Source: Paracoccaceae bacterium (GTDB lineage: Bacteria; Pseudomonadota; Alphaproteobacteria; Rhodobacterales; Rhodobacteraceae). Taken from it: a DNA stretch of 6,337 nucleotides. The notes beneath the pieces are model-generated. The model had not been told where the DNA came from, ran no database searches, and saw nothing but the letters and a program-made list of their open reading frames with translations. Made by a program: the position numbers and the translations under genes. Positions within the stretch are counted from its first letter, which is position 1. Each line of letters starts with the position of its first letter. Below, piece after piece: positions 6,071 to 6,337 of this stretch. The stretch spans positions 1 through 6,337 of the forward strand of contig PUNI01000261.1 in the NCBI GenBank assembly GCA_003551745.1. The letters run 5' to 3'.

Positions 6071-6167
6071 CGCGTCTTGCAGCGACGTCGATAGCTGGAT
6101 TGCGCACTGGCCCGACTTTTCCCGGATGGGGAGTCGCAGCATCAGCCTCGTGGCTTGGGCGCCGGGT

Positions 6168-6337
6168 TCAGAAGCGTTCGAGCAGGCGGCGCAGGTAGTC
6201 GCGCTCCAGCTCCGGTCGATCCTGCTCGCCCGAGCGACGCCGGATCTCGTCAAGCAGTTCGCGGGCGCGGCTCTGAAGGTCCTCGCCGGGCAGCAGGTTC
6301 TCTTCCGAGCCCAGACGGCCGAGGCGCCCGATATCGC
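6168..6337 (-). CDS. C-terminal end of a DUF4175 (TIGR02302-type) membrane protein, 5' part outside window
   Basis: I translated the last 55 codons by hand. They begin DIGRLGRLGSEENLLPGEDL and end PELERDYLRRLLERF before a TGA at 6168-6170. The pattern of a Glu-rich turn, a helix SRARELLDEIRRRSGEQ and a final ERDYLxRLLxRF helix matches the C-terminus I know from the alphaproteobacterial DUF4175/TIGR02302 proteins. These are large (roughly 800 residues or more) with N-terminal membrane helices and unknown function. The rest lies beyond the right edge, so length and integrity cannot be judged. It points toward the zinc-ribbon gene, with 352 bases between the two stops. Confidence 0.82.
   Translation of the reverse strand, partial: DIGRLGRLGSEENLLPGEDLQSRARELLDEIRRRSGEQDRPELERDYLRRLLERF

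Larger units (their letters stand above)
5816..6167. other. 352-base stretch without a convincing gene
   Basis: This gap lies between the convergent ends of the zinc-ribbon gene and the DUF4175 gene. Minus-strand frames stay open here (one of 129 codons runs from inside the DUF4175 coding sequence), but none starts with a good ribosome site or resembles a family I know. The stretch contains a 13-base tandem repeat and a nested inverted repeat, listed separately. Further hairpins at 5818-5836 (CGGCG/CGCCG) and 6113-6136 (CGACT/AGTCG) lack T tracts on the relevant strand, so no proper terminator is seen for either flanking gene. Confidence 0.6.

Noticed and set aside
6113..6136. Hairpin downstream of the DUF4175 stop as terminator
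   Set aside because: The stem is CGACT/AGTCG with weak inner pairing, and on the minus strand it is not followed by T residues.
5864..6253. A 129-codon minus-strand frame in the right-hand gap
   Set aside because: It begins inside the coding sequence of the DUF4175 gene in another frame, lacks a good ribosome site, and shows no known domain; a shorter 73-codon frame in the same gap is no better.
1..6337. CRISPR array, tRNA/rRNA, insertion sequence, phage or defence genes
   Set aside because: I found no regularly spaced repeats, tRNA-like cloverleaf, transposase motif or terminal inverted repeats; every sizeable gene belongs to a metabolic or housekeeping-type family.

Overview
The window is very GC-rich and densely coded. 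It looks like ordinary chromosome of an alphaproteobacterium, most likely in the Rhodobacterales/Rhodobacteraceae. This rests on family resemblance of the proteins (a DgcN/DgcA pair, a short zinc-ribbon membrane protein beside an acyltransferase, and a DUF4175/TIGR02302 C-terminus) and on base composition, not on a marker gene. I see no tRNA, rRNA, CRISPR array, insertion sequence or phage gene.

Left part (1-2276, all minus strand). Reading in the direction of transcription, there is a small GyrI-like (SHS2/AraC effector-binding fold) protein, then a 156-base gap, then dgcN (DUF1611 P-loop protein), and 7 bases later dgcA (enolase-superfamily epimerase), which runs off the left edge. By family, DgcN acetylates D-glutamate and DgcA racemises the N-acetyl product, so the pair would feed D-glutamate into central metabolism. 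The gap ahead of dgcN holds a perfect 10-base tandem repeat plus a third partial copy, a possible operator.

Middle (2277-4759). A 108-base divergent region separates the GyrI-like gene from accA (plus strand), the full-length alpha subunit of acetyl-CoA carboxylase carboxyltransferase. accA converges on a minus-strand pair with only 7 bases between stop codons. That pair is plsC (1-acylglycerol-3-phosphate acyltransferase) followed by a PPOX-type FMN flavoprotein, joined by an ATGA stop/start overlap. plsC probably starts at TTG, and that TTG overlaps the stop codon of a tiny upstream frame (12 or 21 codons) that has a better Shine-Dalgarno than plsC itself.

Right part (4760-6337). A divergent region leads to a plus-strand gene for an N-terminal zinc-ribbon protein with a long acidic Ala/Pro/Glu linker and one C-terminal membrane segment. 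Then comes a 352-base stretch with no convincing gene but with a 13-base tandem repeat and a nested inverted repeat. The window closes with the last 55 codons of a minus-strand DUF4175 (TIGR02302-type) gene.

No clear new multi-gene system is visible. The items most worth a second look are the repeat array ahead of dgcN, the leader frame coupled to plsC, the zinc-ribbon membrane protein, and the structured intergenic stretch near 5816-6167.
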